Shown here: one piece after another, positions 39,482 to 49,121 of the stretch | How the letters are laid out: every line of letters begins with the position of its first letter | Numbering within the stretch: the stretch's first letter is position 1 | Assembly (NCBI GenBank): GCA_003280995.1 | Contig: QCDG01000011.1 | Location: forward strand, 1-64,000 | From: Prochlorococcus sp. AG-355-A09 | Lineage (GTDB): Bacteria; Cyanobacteriota; Cyanobacteriia; PCC-6307; Cyanobiaceae | DNA length: 64,000 nt | Direction: 5' to 3' | Notes under the pieces: model-generated | Databases searched by the model: none | Told to the model about the DNA's origin: nothing | Seen by the model: only the letters and a program-made list of their open reading frames with translations | Translations under genes and position numbers: made by a program

Positions 39482-39730
39482 ATGAGTGGTGAACGTGTTG
39501 GTTTCCGTTTCAAACACGCGGATGCAGTAGTAAAAAGAAATCCTCAGGGCAGATCAAGAAGAGGATGGGTTATTGAACCAGTAGAGCAAACTACAAGCAG
39601 AGGTACAAAAATGCCTGCATACAAAATTCGCTGGAGAGATAGTGAGAGGCCTGAAACAGTCTTACAGCATATGTTAATTGCAGATCCAGATCCTTCCCCA
39701 CCTCCAAGTTCAGTAAGTTTGTATTCATAG
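39482..39730 (+). CDS. Conserved cyanobacterial small protein, unknown function
   Basis: An 82-residue protein with a basic, Gly/Arg-rich first half (GFRFKHADAVVKRNPQGRSRRGW), a beta-strand pattern resembling a small barrel (WVIEPVEQTT...KMPAYKIRWRDSERPETVLQHML) and a Pro/Ser-rich tail. I recognise it as the kind of short gene conserved in marine cyanobacteria but know no function. It begins with ATG, and an inverted repeat lies between it and convergent smpB. The basic barrel-like region could bind nucleic acid or an acidic protein surface; this is speculation. Confidence 0.75.
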   Translation: MSGERVGFRFKHADAVVKRNPQGRSRRGWVIEPVEQTTSRGTKMPAYKIRWRDSERPETVLQHMLIADPDPSPPPSSVSLYS

Positions 39731-39737
39731 TTGTAAT

Positions 39738-39775
39738 AATTCTGCATAATAATTTCATCTTTTTAGTGCAGAATT
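39738..39775. terminator. Inverted repeat between convergent genes (39482 gene and smpB)
   Basis: AATTCTGCA (39738-39746) and TGCAGAATT (39767-39775) are perfect 9-base arms around a 20-base spacer; the second arm lies inside the last smpB codons. A T-run follows at 39780-39785 on the plus strand. The position at converging gene ends suggests a transcription terminator. The loop is long, so the hairpin would be only moderately stable. Confidence 0.45.
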
Positions 39776-40249
39776 GATTTCTTTTTTAATACTTTTTTGT
39801 TTTTCATCTTGGCGTTTGTCATGTAACTTTTTCCCTTTGCCGACTCCAATAGTTAGTTTTATCCATGGGCCTTTTAAATAAAGAGATAATGGGACAATAG
39901 TCATTCCTTTTTTTTCAGTATTGGATTTCATTTTTATTATTTCTTTTTTATGTAGTAGTAACTTTCTATTTCTTAATGGATCATGATTAAAGAAAGACCC
40001 CACATTTTTATGTGGTGAAATGTGAACATTTAATAATAAGATCTCACCATCTCTAAATGAACAGTACCCATCTCTTAAATTTGCTTTTCCGTTTCTAATG
40101 GACTTTACTTCAGTCCCTAAAAGCTCAATTCCAGCTTCGATTGTTTCAGATATTGCATATTGAAATTTTGCATATCTATTCTCAGCTAGAAGTTTAAAAT
40201 TATTTTCTTTATAAGAATTTTTTTTAACTTTGTTTGAATTTTTTGTCAT
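39755..40249 (-). CDS. smpB: SsrA-binding protein SmpB
   Basis: Partners tmRNA in rescuing stalled ribosomes. The 164 residues have a Lys-rich N-terminus, then the oligonucleotide-binding barrel with [33 protein letters not shown] and the C-terminal [15 protein letters not shown], the basic tail that enters the decoding centre. Its N-terminal lysine stretch is slightly longer than usual. The tmRNA gene was not found in this window. It is divergent from ruvB across 52 bases. Confidence 0.96.
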   Translation of the reverse strand: MTKNSNKVKKNSYKENNFKLLAENRYAKFQYAISETIEAGIELLGTEVKSIRNGKANLRDGYCSFRDGEILLLNVHISPHKNVGSFFNHDPLRNRKLLLHKKEIIKMKSNTEKKGMTIVPLSLYLKGPWIKLTIGVGKGKKLHDKRQDEKQKSIKKEINSALKR

Positions 40250-40301
40250 TTTAGTTATAAAAAATCTTTCTACTCAGAACAATTGCAATTAACCTTTCAT
40301 T

Positions 40302-41351
40302 ATGGCAATAATTTCTTCCAATATAGGCGATAATGACTTTTCTTTTCGTAAAAAAGAGCTTAGGCTAGTTGACTCAAAAATAATTCCAGAAGAAAAAAGA
40401 AATAAAAATCTGAACTTAGCGAGGCCTCTTACTTTAAACGAATTTATTGGCCAAGAACAACTTAAATCTTCTTTAAGAATAGCTATAGATGCTTCAATTT
40501 TTAGAAAAGAACCGATGGAGCATATTCTTTTATATGGACAGCCTGGTTTAGGTAAGACTACTCTTGCTTTTTTGATAGCCCATGAATTGAACACAAAATG
40601 TAGGATAGCGACTGCTCCAGCAATTGAAAGACCTAGAGATATTGTAGGGTTACTTCTTGGATTGAAAGATGGTGAAGTTCTATTTATCGATGAAATACAC
40701 CGCTTAAATAGGTTAACTGAAGAGTTGTTATATTCTGCAATGGAGGATTTTAGACTCGACTTAACTATGGGTGCGAATAGAGGAGCCCGTTGCCGAACAA
40801 TTAATCTTCCTAGGTTTACTCTGATTGGCGCGACAACTAAATTAGCCTCAATTAGTGCACCTCTAAGAGATAGATTTGGAATATCTCAGAAAATTCAATT
40901 TTATACCTATGATGAATTAAAACAAATAATTGTTAATTTCTCCCGATTAATAAATCTCACTTTAGATGATGAAGCAACTTATGATTTAGCAAAGATTTCT
41001 CGAGGGACTCCAAGAATTGCTTTAAGATTATTAAGACGAGTTAGAGATTATGCTCAGGTTGTGAATAAAACTAATACGATATCAGTGAATTTAATAAAAA
41101 AAGCTTTAAATTCTTACCAAATAGACGAAAAAGGATTGGATTCTTTAGATAGACACTATTTATCTTTTCTCAACCAAAACAATAATATTCCAACTGGCCT
41201 TGATTCAATTGCAGCTGGCTTAGGTGATGATTCTTCAATGTTAGAATTTGTAGTTGAGCCATACTTAATCAAAATTGGTTTTCTCATAAGAACTCCTCGA
41301 GGAAGATTGCTTACTACTTTGGGAAAAAAGTACATTGATTCAAAAAAATGA
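40302..41351 (+). CDS. ruvB: Holliday junction branch-migration helicase RuvB
   Basis: The AAA+ motor that drives Holliday junction migration with RuvA. Walker [10 protein letters not shown] is at 79-87, Walker B includes [11 protein letters not shown] near 131, the sensor IGATTK and arginine-finger segment RDRFGIS follow, and the C-terminal winged helix includes TPRGRLLT. At 349 residues it is full length. An N-terminal extension of about 38 residues precedes the conserved [11 protein letters not shown]. It overlaps the TPR gene by 4 bases. Confidence 0.97.
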   Translation: MAIISSNIGDNDFSFRKKELRLVDSKIIPEEKRNKNLNLARPLTLNEFIGQEQLKSSLRIAIDASIFRKEPMEHILLYGQPGLGKTTLAFLIAHELNTKCRIATAPAIERPRDIVGLLLGLKDGEVLFIDEIHRLNRLTEELLYSAMEDFRLDLTMGANRGARCRTINLPRFTLIGATTKLASISAPLRDRFGISQKIQFYTYDELKQIIVNFSRLINLTLDDEATYDLAKISRGTPRIALRLLRRVRDYAQVVNKTNTISVNLIKKALNSYQIDEKGLDSLDRHYLSFLNQNNNIPTGLDSIAAGLGDDSSMLEFVVEPYLIKIGFLIRTPRGRLLTTLGKKYIDSKK

Positions 41352-42136
41352 TAACTTTTAAAAAAGTTAAGGTTTGTTTTTTAATAATTTTTGTTTTTTT
41401 TAATATTTTTTATATTGCACCCTGCTATTCATTATCTTTGAGAGAGGATTTGTTTAAAAATGCATTAGATTTAAGCTCAAGCGGAAAATTTAATCTTGCC
41501 TTACAAGAATGGAATCAATATCTCGATTCTTATCCCGATGATGCTGCGGGGTTAAGCAATAGAGGAAATGTAAGACTTGTTGTAGGAGATCTAAAGGGAT
41601 CAATAGATGACCAAAATAAGGCAATAAGTTTGAATCCAAGTGAAATAGATCCTTATATTAACAGGGGGATAGCAGAGGAAGCATTGGGTCTCTGGTCGCA
41701 AGCTAAAAAAGATTATATGTTCGTTATTTCGCAAGATAGTAAAAATTTCTCTGCATTATATAATTTGGCTAATGTAGAAGGATCAACAACACATTGGGAA
41801 AAAGCTAGAGATTTATTTTCAAAAGCTTCTTTATATAATCCAGGTTTTGCGATGGCTAGATCAAGTATGGCGTTAGCAGATTTCCAGTTAGGGAACATTG
41901 ATGCATCTGAAAAAGAATTAAAAAAATTAATTAGACGTTATCCAACTTTTGCTGATGCTAGGGCAGCTTTAACAGCTTTGAATTGGTCCAAGGGTGAAGC
42001 TGGGAAAGCTGAGAGTAATTGGATAGCGGTAACTGAATTAGATCCTAGATATAGTGATGAAGAATGGTTGCAAAAAATAAGAAGATGGCCTCCACAACCA
42101 ATTAGAGATTTAATGAATTTTATCGATTTAAAATAA
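41348..42136 (+). CDS. Exported TPR-repeat protein
   Basis: A 262-residue protein with an N-terminal signal peptide or membrane anchor (about residues 8-29, ending CYSLS) followed by tandem tetratricopeptide repeats, visible as [59 protein letters not shown] and [14 protein letters not shown] arrays mediate protein contacts; in cyanobacteria such exported forms often help photosystem or membrane-complex assembly, but nothing here identifies the partner. It overlaps ruvB by 4 bases and is followed at once by the amidohydrolase gene. Confidence 0.85.
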   Translation: MITFKKVKVCFLIIFVFFNIFYIAPCYSLSLREDLFKNALDLSSSGKFNLALQEWNQYLDSYPDDAAGLSNRGNVRLVVGDLKGSIDDQNKAISLNPSEIDPYINRGIAEEALGLWSQAKKDYMFVISQDSKNFSALYNLANVEGSTTHWEKARDLFSKASLYNPGFAMARSSMALADFQLGNIDASEKELKKLIRRYPTFADARAALTALNWSKGEAGKAESNWIAVTELDPRYSDEEWLQKIRRWPPQPIRDLMNFIDLK

Positions 42137-42139
42137 GTG

Positions 42140-43324
42140 ATGAATAGAGAGATGGTTTATAAAAAAATTGATTCGTTTAATCATGAATTAATTAATTTAA
42201 GAAGACACATCCATGCACATCCGGAATTAAGCGGACTTGAGAATCAAACGGCGATTTTGATAAGCGGTTTTTTAAAAGATATGGGTTGGAATGTTAGAGA
42301 ATCTATTGGCAGGACAGGAGTTGTAGCTGATTTTGGGCCCTTAGATAAGGGCATTATAGGTTTAAGAGTAGATATGGATGCTTTGCCAATATTGGAGGAA
42401 ACTAAATTAAGTTTTTCTTCAAAAGTAGATGGTGTTATGCATGCCTGTGGTCACGATTTGCATATATCGATTGGATTGGGGGTGGCAAAAATTATTAAAG
42501 ATTTAAAATTAAATTTTGGGACTCGGATAATTTTTCAGCCCGCTGAAGAAATTGCGAGCGGAGCTAGATGGATGATTAAGGATGGTGCAATTAATGGTTT
42601 AACCCATATTTTGGGAGTCCATGTCTACCCAGATTTATCCGTAGGTACTATTGGCATTAAAGAGGGTAGTTTAACTGCAGCTGCGGGAGAACTTAAAGTA
42701 GAGATTAAAGGAAAATCAGGGCATGGTGCTCGACCTTATGAAGGAGTTGATGCTATTTGGGCAGCTTCTAAAGTGATCTCGGGAATTCAAGAATTAATAA
42801 CGCGGCAGTTAGATCCTCTAGATCCTGTAGTAATAACTTTTGGGAAAATAAATGGCGGAAATGCATTCAATGTTCTAGCAGAAAAGGTTAATTTAATTGG
42901 TACGGTTAGATGCACTAATCGTAAACTATTTGAGAATATTGGTAATTGGCTCAATGAAAATATCACTTCATTAGCTAATAGTTGCGGAGCTGAGGTAAAA
43001 GTAGTATTTAGAGAAATCACTCCGGCAGTTAATAATAATTTTGAAATTAACAGAGTCCTTAGAGATGCGGGAATTAAGGTTTTGGGTCAAGAAAATGTTA
43101 TCGAATTACAAAAACCATCACTAGGAGCTGAGGATTTCGCTGAATTTTTAAAAAATATTCCAGGGGCTATGTTTAGGCTTGGCGTTTCGAGTTCAAATGG
43201 ATGTGCTCCTCTTCATAGTTCTAAATTTGATCCAGATGAAAGAGCTATTGCTTTTGGAATTAAAGTGATAACAGAATCCATAGTAATATTAAACAATCAA
43301 AAAATTAATACAATTGATAAATGA
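42140..43324 (+). CDS. M20-family N-acyl amino acid amidohydrolase
   Basis: A zinc-dependent amidohydrolase of the M20D group (hippurate/IAA-amino-acid hydrolase-like). The 394 residues contain RRHIHAHPELSG near 21-32, VDMDALPI near 78, the metal-binding HACGHDLH (101-108) and a later GAEDFAEFL motif, with a dimerisation domain in the middle (EIKGKSGHGARPYEG). A GTG one codon upstream at 42137 is possible; the ATG is preferred. Substrates of related enzymes include N-acetyl amino acids and amino-acid conjugates; the true one is unknown. Confidence 0.9.
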   Translation: MNREMVYKKIDSFNHELINLRRHIHAHPELSGLENQTAILISGFLKDMGWNVRESIGRTGVVADFGPLDKGIIGLRVDMDALPILEETKLSFSSKVDGVMHACGHDLHISIGLGVAKIIKDLKLNFGTRIIFQPAEEIASGARWMIKDGAINGLTHILGVHVYPDLSVGTIGIKEGSLTAAAGELKVEIKGKSGHGARPYEGVDAIWAASKVISGIQELITRQLDPLDPVVITFGKINGGNAFNVLAEKVNLIGTVRCTNRKLFENIGNWLNENITSLANSCGAEVKVVFREITPAVNNNFEINRVLRDAGIKVLGQENVIELQKPSLGAEDFAEFLKNIPGAMFRLGVSSSNGCAPLHSSKFDPDERAIAFGIKVITESIVILNNQKINTIDK

Positions 43325-43536
43325 ATACCAATAAAAGATTTATTTTATCGTTTGTAGCTCCTTTCATGATCCTCATATCTGCTATTGGATTGATATTTCG
43401 GGACAATTCTAGGAAGATTTTTTATTTACCTATTGGCTTAATGGGGATTGTTATTATTTTGGAGAAGAGTATAAGCAGACAATTGGATAGGAAAAATATT
43501 TTAAAAAAGATAAATTCTTATAAAAAAGATAAATAA
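43321..43536 (+). CDS. Small two-helix membrane protein, unknown function
   Basis: A 71-residue protein overlapping the amidohydrolase stop by 4 bases. Two hydrophobic helices (about 8-26 and 35-49) are followed by a basic Lys/Arg-rich tail (RQLDRKNILKKINSYKKDK). The size and pattern recall the small DUF3188-type proteins of cyanobacteria, but I cannot confirm that family by eye. By the positive-inside rule both ends are probably cytoplasmic. No function is proposed. Confidence 0.65.
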   Translation: MNTNKRFILSFVAPFMILISAIGLIFRDNSRKIFYLPIGLMGIVIILEKSISRQLDRKNILKKINSYKKDK

Positions 43537-43604
43537 AATCATTTTATTTATTTTTGCGCAACATGAGATGACTATTGTTTAGAAAAGAGCTATTAATAAT
43601 ATTA

Positions 43605-43691
43605 ATACTAGGGGTGCTAAGAATTTTAACTTAGCTGAGATCATACCCTTTGAACCTGAATCATTAACCTTGATGCAGGGAAGTGAAGATT
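43605..43691 (+). promoter_or_regulatory. TPP riboswitch (THI element) in the thiC leader
   Basis: The leader carries the ordered THI-box signatures: AGGGGTGC at 43609-43616, GCTGAGAT at about 43634, ACCCTTTGAACCTGA at about 43645-43659, and GCAGGGAAGTGA at about 43675-43686. These form the pyrimidine- and pyrophosphate-sensing arms of the thiamine pyrophosphate aptamer. It sits 44 bases before thiC, its usual target. Just upstream are two copies of palindromic TATTAATA (43591-43607), possibly overlapping the promoter -10. No clear terminator hairpin or Shine-Dalgarno helix follows, so the switching mechanism is not evident. Confidence 0.93.
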
Positions 43692-43734
43692 TGATCAAAC
43701 TTTAGTAATAACACTTTTAAAAAATTTGTAAATT

Positions 43735-45105
43735 ATGAGAAGTTCGTGGATTAAGCCTCGCCTTGGGAAAGACAATGTAACTCAAATGAACTTTGCGAGA
43801 AACGGATATATCACTGAAGAAATGGATTTTGTTGCTAAAAAAGAGAATCTTCCTTCATCTTTAATAATGGAAGAAGTGGCAAGAGGAAGATTAATTATTC
43901 CAGCAAATATTAATCATTTGAATCTTGAGCCAATGTCTATAGGCATCGCTTCAAGATGCAAAGTTAATGCCAATATTGGTGCATCTCCCAATGCAAGTGA
44001 TATCAATGAAGAAGTAGAGAAGCTAAAACTTGCAGTTAAATATGGGGCTGATACGGTTATGGATCTTTCTACAGGAGGAGTAAATTTAGATGAAGTTCGG
44101 CAAGCAATCATTCATGAGTCTCCTGTTCCAATTGGAACAGTTCCTGTATATCAAGCATTAGAAAGTGTACATGGTTCAATAGATAGATTAACTGAAGACG
44201 ACTTTCTTCATATTATTGAAAAACATTGTCAGCAGGGCGTAGATTATCAAACTATTCATGCTGGGCTATTAATAGAGCATTTGCCGAAAGTTAAAGGAAG
44301 AATTACTGGAATTGTCAGTAGGGGTGGGGGTATTCTCGCCCAATGGATGTTACATCATTTTAAACAAAATCCTCTCTATACAAGGTTTGATGACATTTGT
44401 GAGATCTTTAAGAAATATGATTGTACTTTTTCTCTAGGAGACTCATTAAGACCTGGATGTTTGCATGATGCTTCTGATGATGCTCAGTTAGCTGAATTGA
44501 AGACCTTAGGAGAGCTTACTAGAAGAGCATGGGAACATAATGTTCAAGTAATGGTTGAGGGTCCCGGTCATGTACCTATGGACCAAATTGAGTTTAATGT
44601 GAGGAAGCAAATGGAAGAATGTTCAGAAGCCCCATTTTATGTGCTTGGTCCATTAGTAACAGATATATCCCCAGGTTATGACCATATATCAAGTGCTATT
44701 GGGGCGGCAATGGCAGGGTGGTATGGAACTTCTATGTTATGTTACGTAACGCCCAAAGAACATCTTGGTCTACCAAATGCAGAAGATGTAAGAGAAGGTT
44801 TAATTGCTTATAAAATAGCTGCTCACGCTGCTGATATAGCTAGACATAGAGCTGGAGCTCGTGATCGAGATGATGAACTAAGTCATGCAAGGTATAACTT
44901 TGATTGGAATAAACAATTCGAACTTTCATTAGATCCGGATAGGGCAAAACAGTACCATGATGAAACACTGCCTGAAGAAATCTTTAAAAAGGCAGAGTTT
45001 TGTTCAATGTGTGGCCCTAAACATTGTCCAATGAATTCAAAGATTTCTGATGAATCTCTTGATCAGTTAAAAGATAAGCTTGAAGAATGCAATACTTCAG
45101 TGTAG
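43735..45105 (+). CDS. thiC: Phosphomethylpyrimidine synthase ThiC
   Basis: A radical SAM enzyme that rearranges aminoimidazole ribotide into hydroxymethylpyrimidine phosphate, the pyrimidine half of thiamine. The 456 residues begin [12 protein letters not shown]. The noncanonical cluster motif CSMCGPKHC is near the C-terminus (C423, C426, C431), and the substrate regions NANIGASP and [11 protein letters not shown] are intact. It is controlled by the TPP riboswitch directly upstream and converges on transketolase, a TPP-dependent enzyme. Confidence 0.97.
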   Translation: MRSSWIKPRLGKDNVTQMNFARNGYITEEMDFVAKKENLPSSLIMEEVARGRLIIPANINHLNLEPMSIGIASRCKVNANIGASPNASDINEEVEKLKLAVKYGADTVMDLSTGGVNLDEVRQAIIHESPVPIGTVPVYQALESVHGSIDRLTEDDFLHIIEKHCQQGVDYQTIHAGLLIEHLPKVKGRITGIVSRGGGILAQWMLHHFKQNPLYTRFDDICEIFKKYDCTFSLGDSLRPGCLHDASDDAQLAELKTLGELTRRAWEHNVQVMVEGPGHVPMDQIEFNVRKQMEECSEAPFYVLGPLVTDISPGYDHISSAIGAAMAGWYGTSMLCYVTPKEHLGLPNAEDVREGLIAYKIAAHAADIARHRAGARDRDDELSHARYNFDWNKQFELSLDPDRAKQYHDETLPEEIFKKAEFCSMCGPKHCPMNSKISDESLDQLKDKLEECNTSV

Positions 45106-45119
45106 TTATCAATTAGTAG

Positions 45120-47126
45120 TTATAGAATTTCCTTTGTCTTATTAACTACGTTTTCGACCGTAAATCCAAAATTTTTCATACATTCTCCACCTGGCGCTGA
45201 TGCACCAAATCTGTCCATCGTAATACAAATTCCATCAAAACCTGTATATTTATGCCAACCAAATGAATGGGCAGCTTCTACTACAACTCTTTTATTCACA
45301 CTACTAGGTAGAACACTTTCTTTGTAGGATTCTTCTTGCTCTTCAAAAAGTTCTACACAAGGCATAGAAACAACTCTAACTTTTTTACCTAAGCTTGAAA
45401 TTTCCTTACTTGCTTCAATGCAAAGATTCAGTTCGCTTCCAGTACCAATAAATATTAAGTCTGGTGTTCCTTCACAATCGGAAACTACATATCCTCCTAG
45501 AGCAACTTTGTCGATCGAAGTATTTTCTTGATTTGGCATGCCTTGTCTACTTAAACAAAGGGCAGAAGGTCTTTTTCGATTTTGAATAGCAAGCTTATAA
45601 GCTCCACTCGTCTCATTACCATCTCCAGGTCTGAAAACTAGCATATTAGGCATGGCGCGAAGAGAAGGGATAGTTTCAATAGGTTGATGCGTTGGGCCAT
45701 CTTCTCCTACACCAATTGAATCGTGAGTTAAGACATAGATTACTCCTAATTCGCTAAGCGCTGAAAGCCTCATTGAGCCCCTCATATAATCGGCGAAAAC
45801 AAGGAAGGTTCCACCATAAGGGATAAGACCACTATTGTGATAGGCAATACCATTAAGTACAGCTGCCATTGCATGCTCTCGTACACCAAAATGTAAATAT
45901 CTTTTTTCAGGGCTGTGTGGCTGGAATGATCCAGTTTCTCCTTTAATGTCTGTGTAATTAGAGTGAGTTAAATCTGCAGATCCGCCAATTAATTCAGGTA
46001 GGTTAGGACCTAGCGCACCCAAACATATTTGTGAATGCTTTCTGGTGGCTAACCCTTTATCATCAGGCGAATAAGAGGGGAGATCTGAGTCCCAATTCTC
46101 AGGTAATTGACCTTCTAACATTCTTTTTAATTCGGATCCTTCACTGGGATATTTTTTTTGATATTCTTCAAATTTAGAATCCCATTCTTTCTCTAAATTT
46201 TCACCTTTGTTTATTGATTTTCTAAACTGCGCATATACTTCATCGGGTATTTCAAATGGAGGATATTCCCAATTAAGAAACTCTCTAGTTAATGCAGCTT
46301 CCTCTTCTCCAACAGCTGCTCCATGAATCCCGGCAGTATCTGATTTATTGGGAGAACCATAACCTATGGTTGTAGAAATTTTTATAATTGAAGGCTTGTC
46401 AGCAACTAATTTTGCTTTTTCGATAGCCTCAGTAATTCCTTTAACATCATGATTCCCATCTTCAACATGTTGTACATGCCACCCATAAGCTTCGTATCTT
46501 TTTAAGACATCTTCGGTAAAAGAAACGTCTGTTCGCCCATCAATTGTAATTTGATTATCGTCATAGAGTGCTATTAATTTTCCAAGTTTAAGATGACCAG
46601 CTAATGAGCAGGCCTCTGATGCAATACCTTCTTGATTACATCCGTCACCCATTATTACGTAAGTATAGTGATCAACAATATTGCAATCAGGCTTATTAAA
46701 TTTAGCTGCTAAGTGTGTTTCAGCTATTGCTAAACCAACTGCATTTGAAATTCCGGCTCCAAGAGGCCCAGCTGTAACTTCAACACCTTCAGTTTCGAAT
46801 GTTTCTGGATGTCCAGGAGTTTTTGATCCCCATTGCCTAAAATTTTTAATATCTTCTATGGAAACTGATTTATATCCTGTTAAATGAAGCAAGGAATACA
46901 ACAGCATACAGCCATGACCAGCTGACAATACAAAACGGTCTCTATTGAACCATTTTGGGTTATTAGGGTTGTGATTAAGTATGTTTTGCCATAATGCATA
47001 ACCCATAGGAGCACATCCCATTGGTAATCCAGGATGTCCACTATTAGATTTATTTACTGCATCTACAGCAAGCATTCTTATACTATTTACACAAAGTGAT
47101 TCTAATGAAATAGATGCAGCGACCAT
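45120..47126 (-). CDS. tktA: Transketolase
   Basis: A TPP-dependent enzyme moving two-carbon units in the Calvin-Benson cycle and pentose phosphate pathway. The 668 residues contain the substrate-site histidine in [13 protein letters not shown] near 27-40, the TPP/magnesium motif GDGCNQEG near 160, the pyrimidine-domain FREHAMAA-like segment ([13 protein letters not shown]) and [11 protein letters not shown]. It follows fabF and acpP on the minus strand with a 45-base gap, in the psaC/acpP/fabF/tkt neighbourhood that recurs in cyanobacteria. Confidence 0.97.
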   Translation of the reverse strand: MVAASISLESLCVNSIRMLAVDAVNKSNSGHPGLPMGCAPMGYALWQNILNHNPNNPKWFNRDRFVLSAGHGCMLLYSLLHLTGYKSVSIEDIKNFRQWGSKTPGHPETFETEGVEVTAGPLGAGISNAVGLAIAETHLAAKFNKPDCNIVDHYTYVIMGDGCNQEGIASEACSLAGHLKLGKLIALYDDNQITIDGRTDVSFTEDVLKRYEAYGWHVQHVEDGNHDVKGITEAIEKAKLVADKPSIIKISTTIGYGSPNKSDTAGIHGAAVGEEEAALTREFLNWEYPPFEIPDEVYAQFRKSINKGENLEKEWDSKFEEYQKKYPSEGSELKRMLEGQLPENWDSDLPSYSPDDKGLATRKHSQICLGALGPNLPELIGGSADLTHSNYTDIKGETGSFQPHSPEKRYLHFGVREHAMAAVLNGIAYHNSGLIPYGGTFLVFADYMRGSMRLSALSELGVIYVLTHDSIGVGEDGPTHQPIETIPSLRAMPNMLVFRPGDGNETSGAYKLAIQNRKRPSALCLSRQGMPNQENTSIDKVALGGYVVSDCEGTPDLIFIGTGSELNLCIEASKEISSLGKKVRVVSMPCVELFEEQEESYKESVLPSSVNKRVVVEAAHSFGWHKYTGFDGICITMDRFGASAPGGECMKNFGFTVENVVNKTKEIL

Positions 47127-47171
47127 TGTTTTAAAAAATAAGTTAAGTTGGAAATACAGAATTGGTTGTCT

Positions 47172-48416
47172 TCAATTCATTTTGCTAAAAGCAAGGCAAA
47201 CGTTGTGACCACCAAAGCCGAAAGAATTAGAAAGAGCAACTCCTACTTGAGCTTCTCTTGCATTATTTGGTACATAATCAAGATCACATTCAGGATCTCG
47301 ATTGACGTAGTTAATTGTAGGAGGGATAAAATTATGTGTCAAAGAAAGTATACAAGCTACAGCTTCTATACCTCCTGAGCCTCCTAGGAGATGACCTGTC
47401 ATCGACTTAGTAGAGCTTACAGGAATAAGGTAAGATCTGTCTCTAAAAATCGATTTAATTGCAGAAGTTTCATTTTTATCATTAGCTGATGTACTTGTTC
47501 CATGAGCATTTATGTAATCAACTTTTTCAAGGCTAAGACAAGCGTCTTCAATTGCTAATTTGATAGCTTTGGCGCCTCCAATCCCGCCTGGAGATGGAGC
47601 AGTTATATGATGAGCATCACATGTTGTTCCATAACCAACTATTTCTGCATAAATTCTTGCATTCCTTTTTTGTGCATTTTCTAAAGTTTCTAAAACAAGA
47701 ATTCCAGATCCCTCTCCTATAACAAATCCATCTCTTTCTGCATCAAAAGGTCTGCTAGCAGTTTGAGGGCTTTCATTTCTGGAAGAAAGAGCTTTAGCAC
47801 TGGCAAAACCAGCTACTCCTAGAGGCGTAATACTTGCTTCTGCTCCCCCACAGATCATTGCATCTGCTTTCCCAAGTTGGAGTAATCTAAAAGAATCACC
47901 AATTGCATTTGAACCGGCTGCGCAAGCAGTGGAAACAGAGGAACTTGGTCCTTTTGCACCCAAAGCGATTGCAGCCAATCCAGTAGCCATGTTAGGAATC
48001 ATCATTGGGACTGTAAATGGACTTACTCTTTTAGGTCCTTTATGACTCAATATTTGAGCTTGACTTTCCATAGTTAGTAAGCCTCCAACACCAGAACCAA
48101 TAATCACTCCAATTCTTGATGCATTAGCTTCAGTAATTTCAAGTCCAGAATCATTAAAGGCTTGCTTCGCAGCAATAACTCCAAACTGGGAAAAACGATC
48201 CCATCTTTTGGATTCTTTAGCTTCAATAAAATTTTCAGATTGAAGATTTTTTACTTCTGCAGCAAATTTGCAGGGATGTTGTTCAGGATCAAAAAGAGTA
48301 ATATCTGAAACCCCATTAGTACCTGTTTGAAGACCGACTAAATATTCATCAATGTTATTACCAATTGGAGTTACTGCTCCGATGCCAGTAATAACTACTC
48401 GATGGAAATTTGGCAT
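47172..48416 (-). CDS. fabF: Beta-ketoacyl-ACP synthase II
   Basis: A condensing enzyme of fatty-acid elongation. The 414 residues contain the catalytic triad: C165 in STACAAGS, a histidine in NAHGTSTSANDKNE near 305, and a second in KSMTGHLLGGSGG near 342. It ends with the usual NSFGFGGHN loop. It starts 6 bases after acpP, its acyl-carrier partner, so the pair is one transcription unit. Confidence 0.97.
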   Translation of the reverse strand: MPNFHRVVITGIGAVTPIGNNIDEYLVGLQTGTNGVSDITLFDPEQHPCKFAAEVKNLQSENFIEAKESKRWDRFSQFGVIAAKQAFNDSGLEITEANASRIGVIIGSGVGGLLTMESQAQILSHKGPKRVSPFTVPMMIPNMATGLAAIALGAKGPSSSVSTACAAGSNAIGDSFRLLQLGKADAMICGGAEASITPLGVAGFASAKALSSRNESPQTASRPFDAERDGFVIGEGSGILVLETLENAQKRNARIYAEIVGYGTTCDAHHITAPSPGGIGGAKAIKLAIEDACLSLEKVDYINAHGTSTSANDKNETSAIKSIFRDRSYLIPVSSTKSMTGHLLGGSGGIEAVACILSLTHNFIPPTINYVNRDPECDLDYVPNNAREAQVGVALSNSFGFGGHNVCLAFSKMN

Positions 48417-48422
48417 TCTATA

Positions 48423-48662
48423 CTAACCTTTTTTTTCTTCGATGAATTTTACCGCATCGCCAACAGTTGCTATTCCTTCAGCTGCTTCATCAGGAATTTC
48501 AATATCAAATGCTTCTTCAAGAGCCATTACTAATTCAACGGTATCTAGAGAATCTGCTCCTAAATCATTTTGGAAATTTGAATCAGATTTGACTTCTCCT
48601 GCTTCAACACTTAATTGTTCTGAAACAATAGAACAGACTTTTTCGAGGATTTCTTGTGACAT
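48423..48662 (-). CDS. acpP: Acyl carrier protein
   Basis: Carries growing acyl chains on a phosphopantetheine arm. The 79-residue, strongly acidic four-helix protein has the attachment serine S38 in [11 protein letters not shown]. Length and ending (VKFIEEKKG) are typical. It is the first gene of acpP-fabF, divergent from psaC across 133 bases. Confidence 0.98.
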   Translation of the reverse strand: MSQEILEKVCSIVSEQLSVEAGEVKSDSNFQNDLGADSLDTVELVMALEEAFDIEIPDEAAEGIATVGDAVKFIEEKKG

Positions 48663-48761
48663 AGTTTATGGAAATTACTTAATATCTATATGATTTTATG
48701 CCCTAGAGTTAACAAGAGTGAAGCATATCTTAATTTTTTTAATTTCTTTGTAAGACAATAG

Positions 48762-48767
48762 TATTAT
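48762..48767 (+). promoter_or_regulatory. Candidate -10 box of psaC
   Basis: TATTAT (followed by AAA) lies 29 bases before the psaC ATG within the psaC/acpP divergent gap; it predicts a leader of about 20 bases. The -35 region is only AT-rich. The assignment rests on position and similarity to the -10 consensus. Confidence 0.35.
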
Positions 48768-48795
48768 AAAACGAGGTTCAAAAGACAATTTTTAA

Positions 48796-49041
<246 letters not shown>

Positions 49042-49121
49042 TTTTTATAGTGCAGTTTTAAGAGAGTCCATGTTTTAGTAAATACGCATTTTATTTCAAT
49101 ATAATTGAAAAAAAAATTCGT

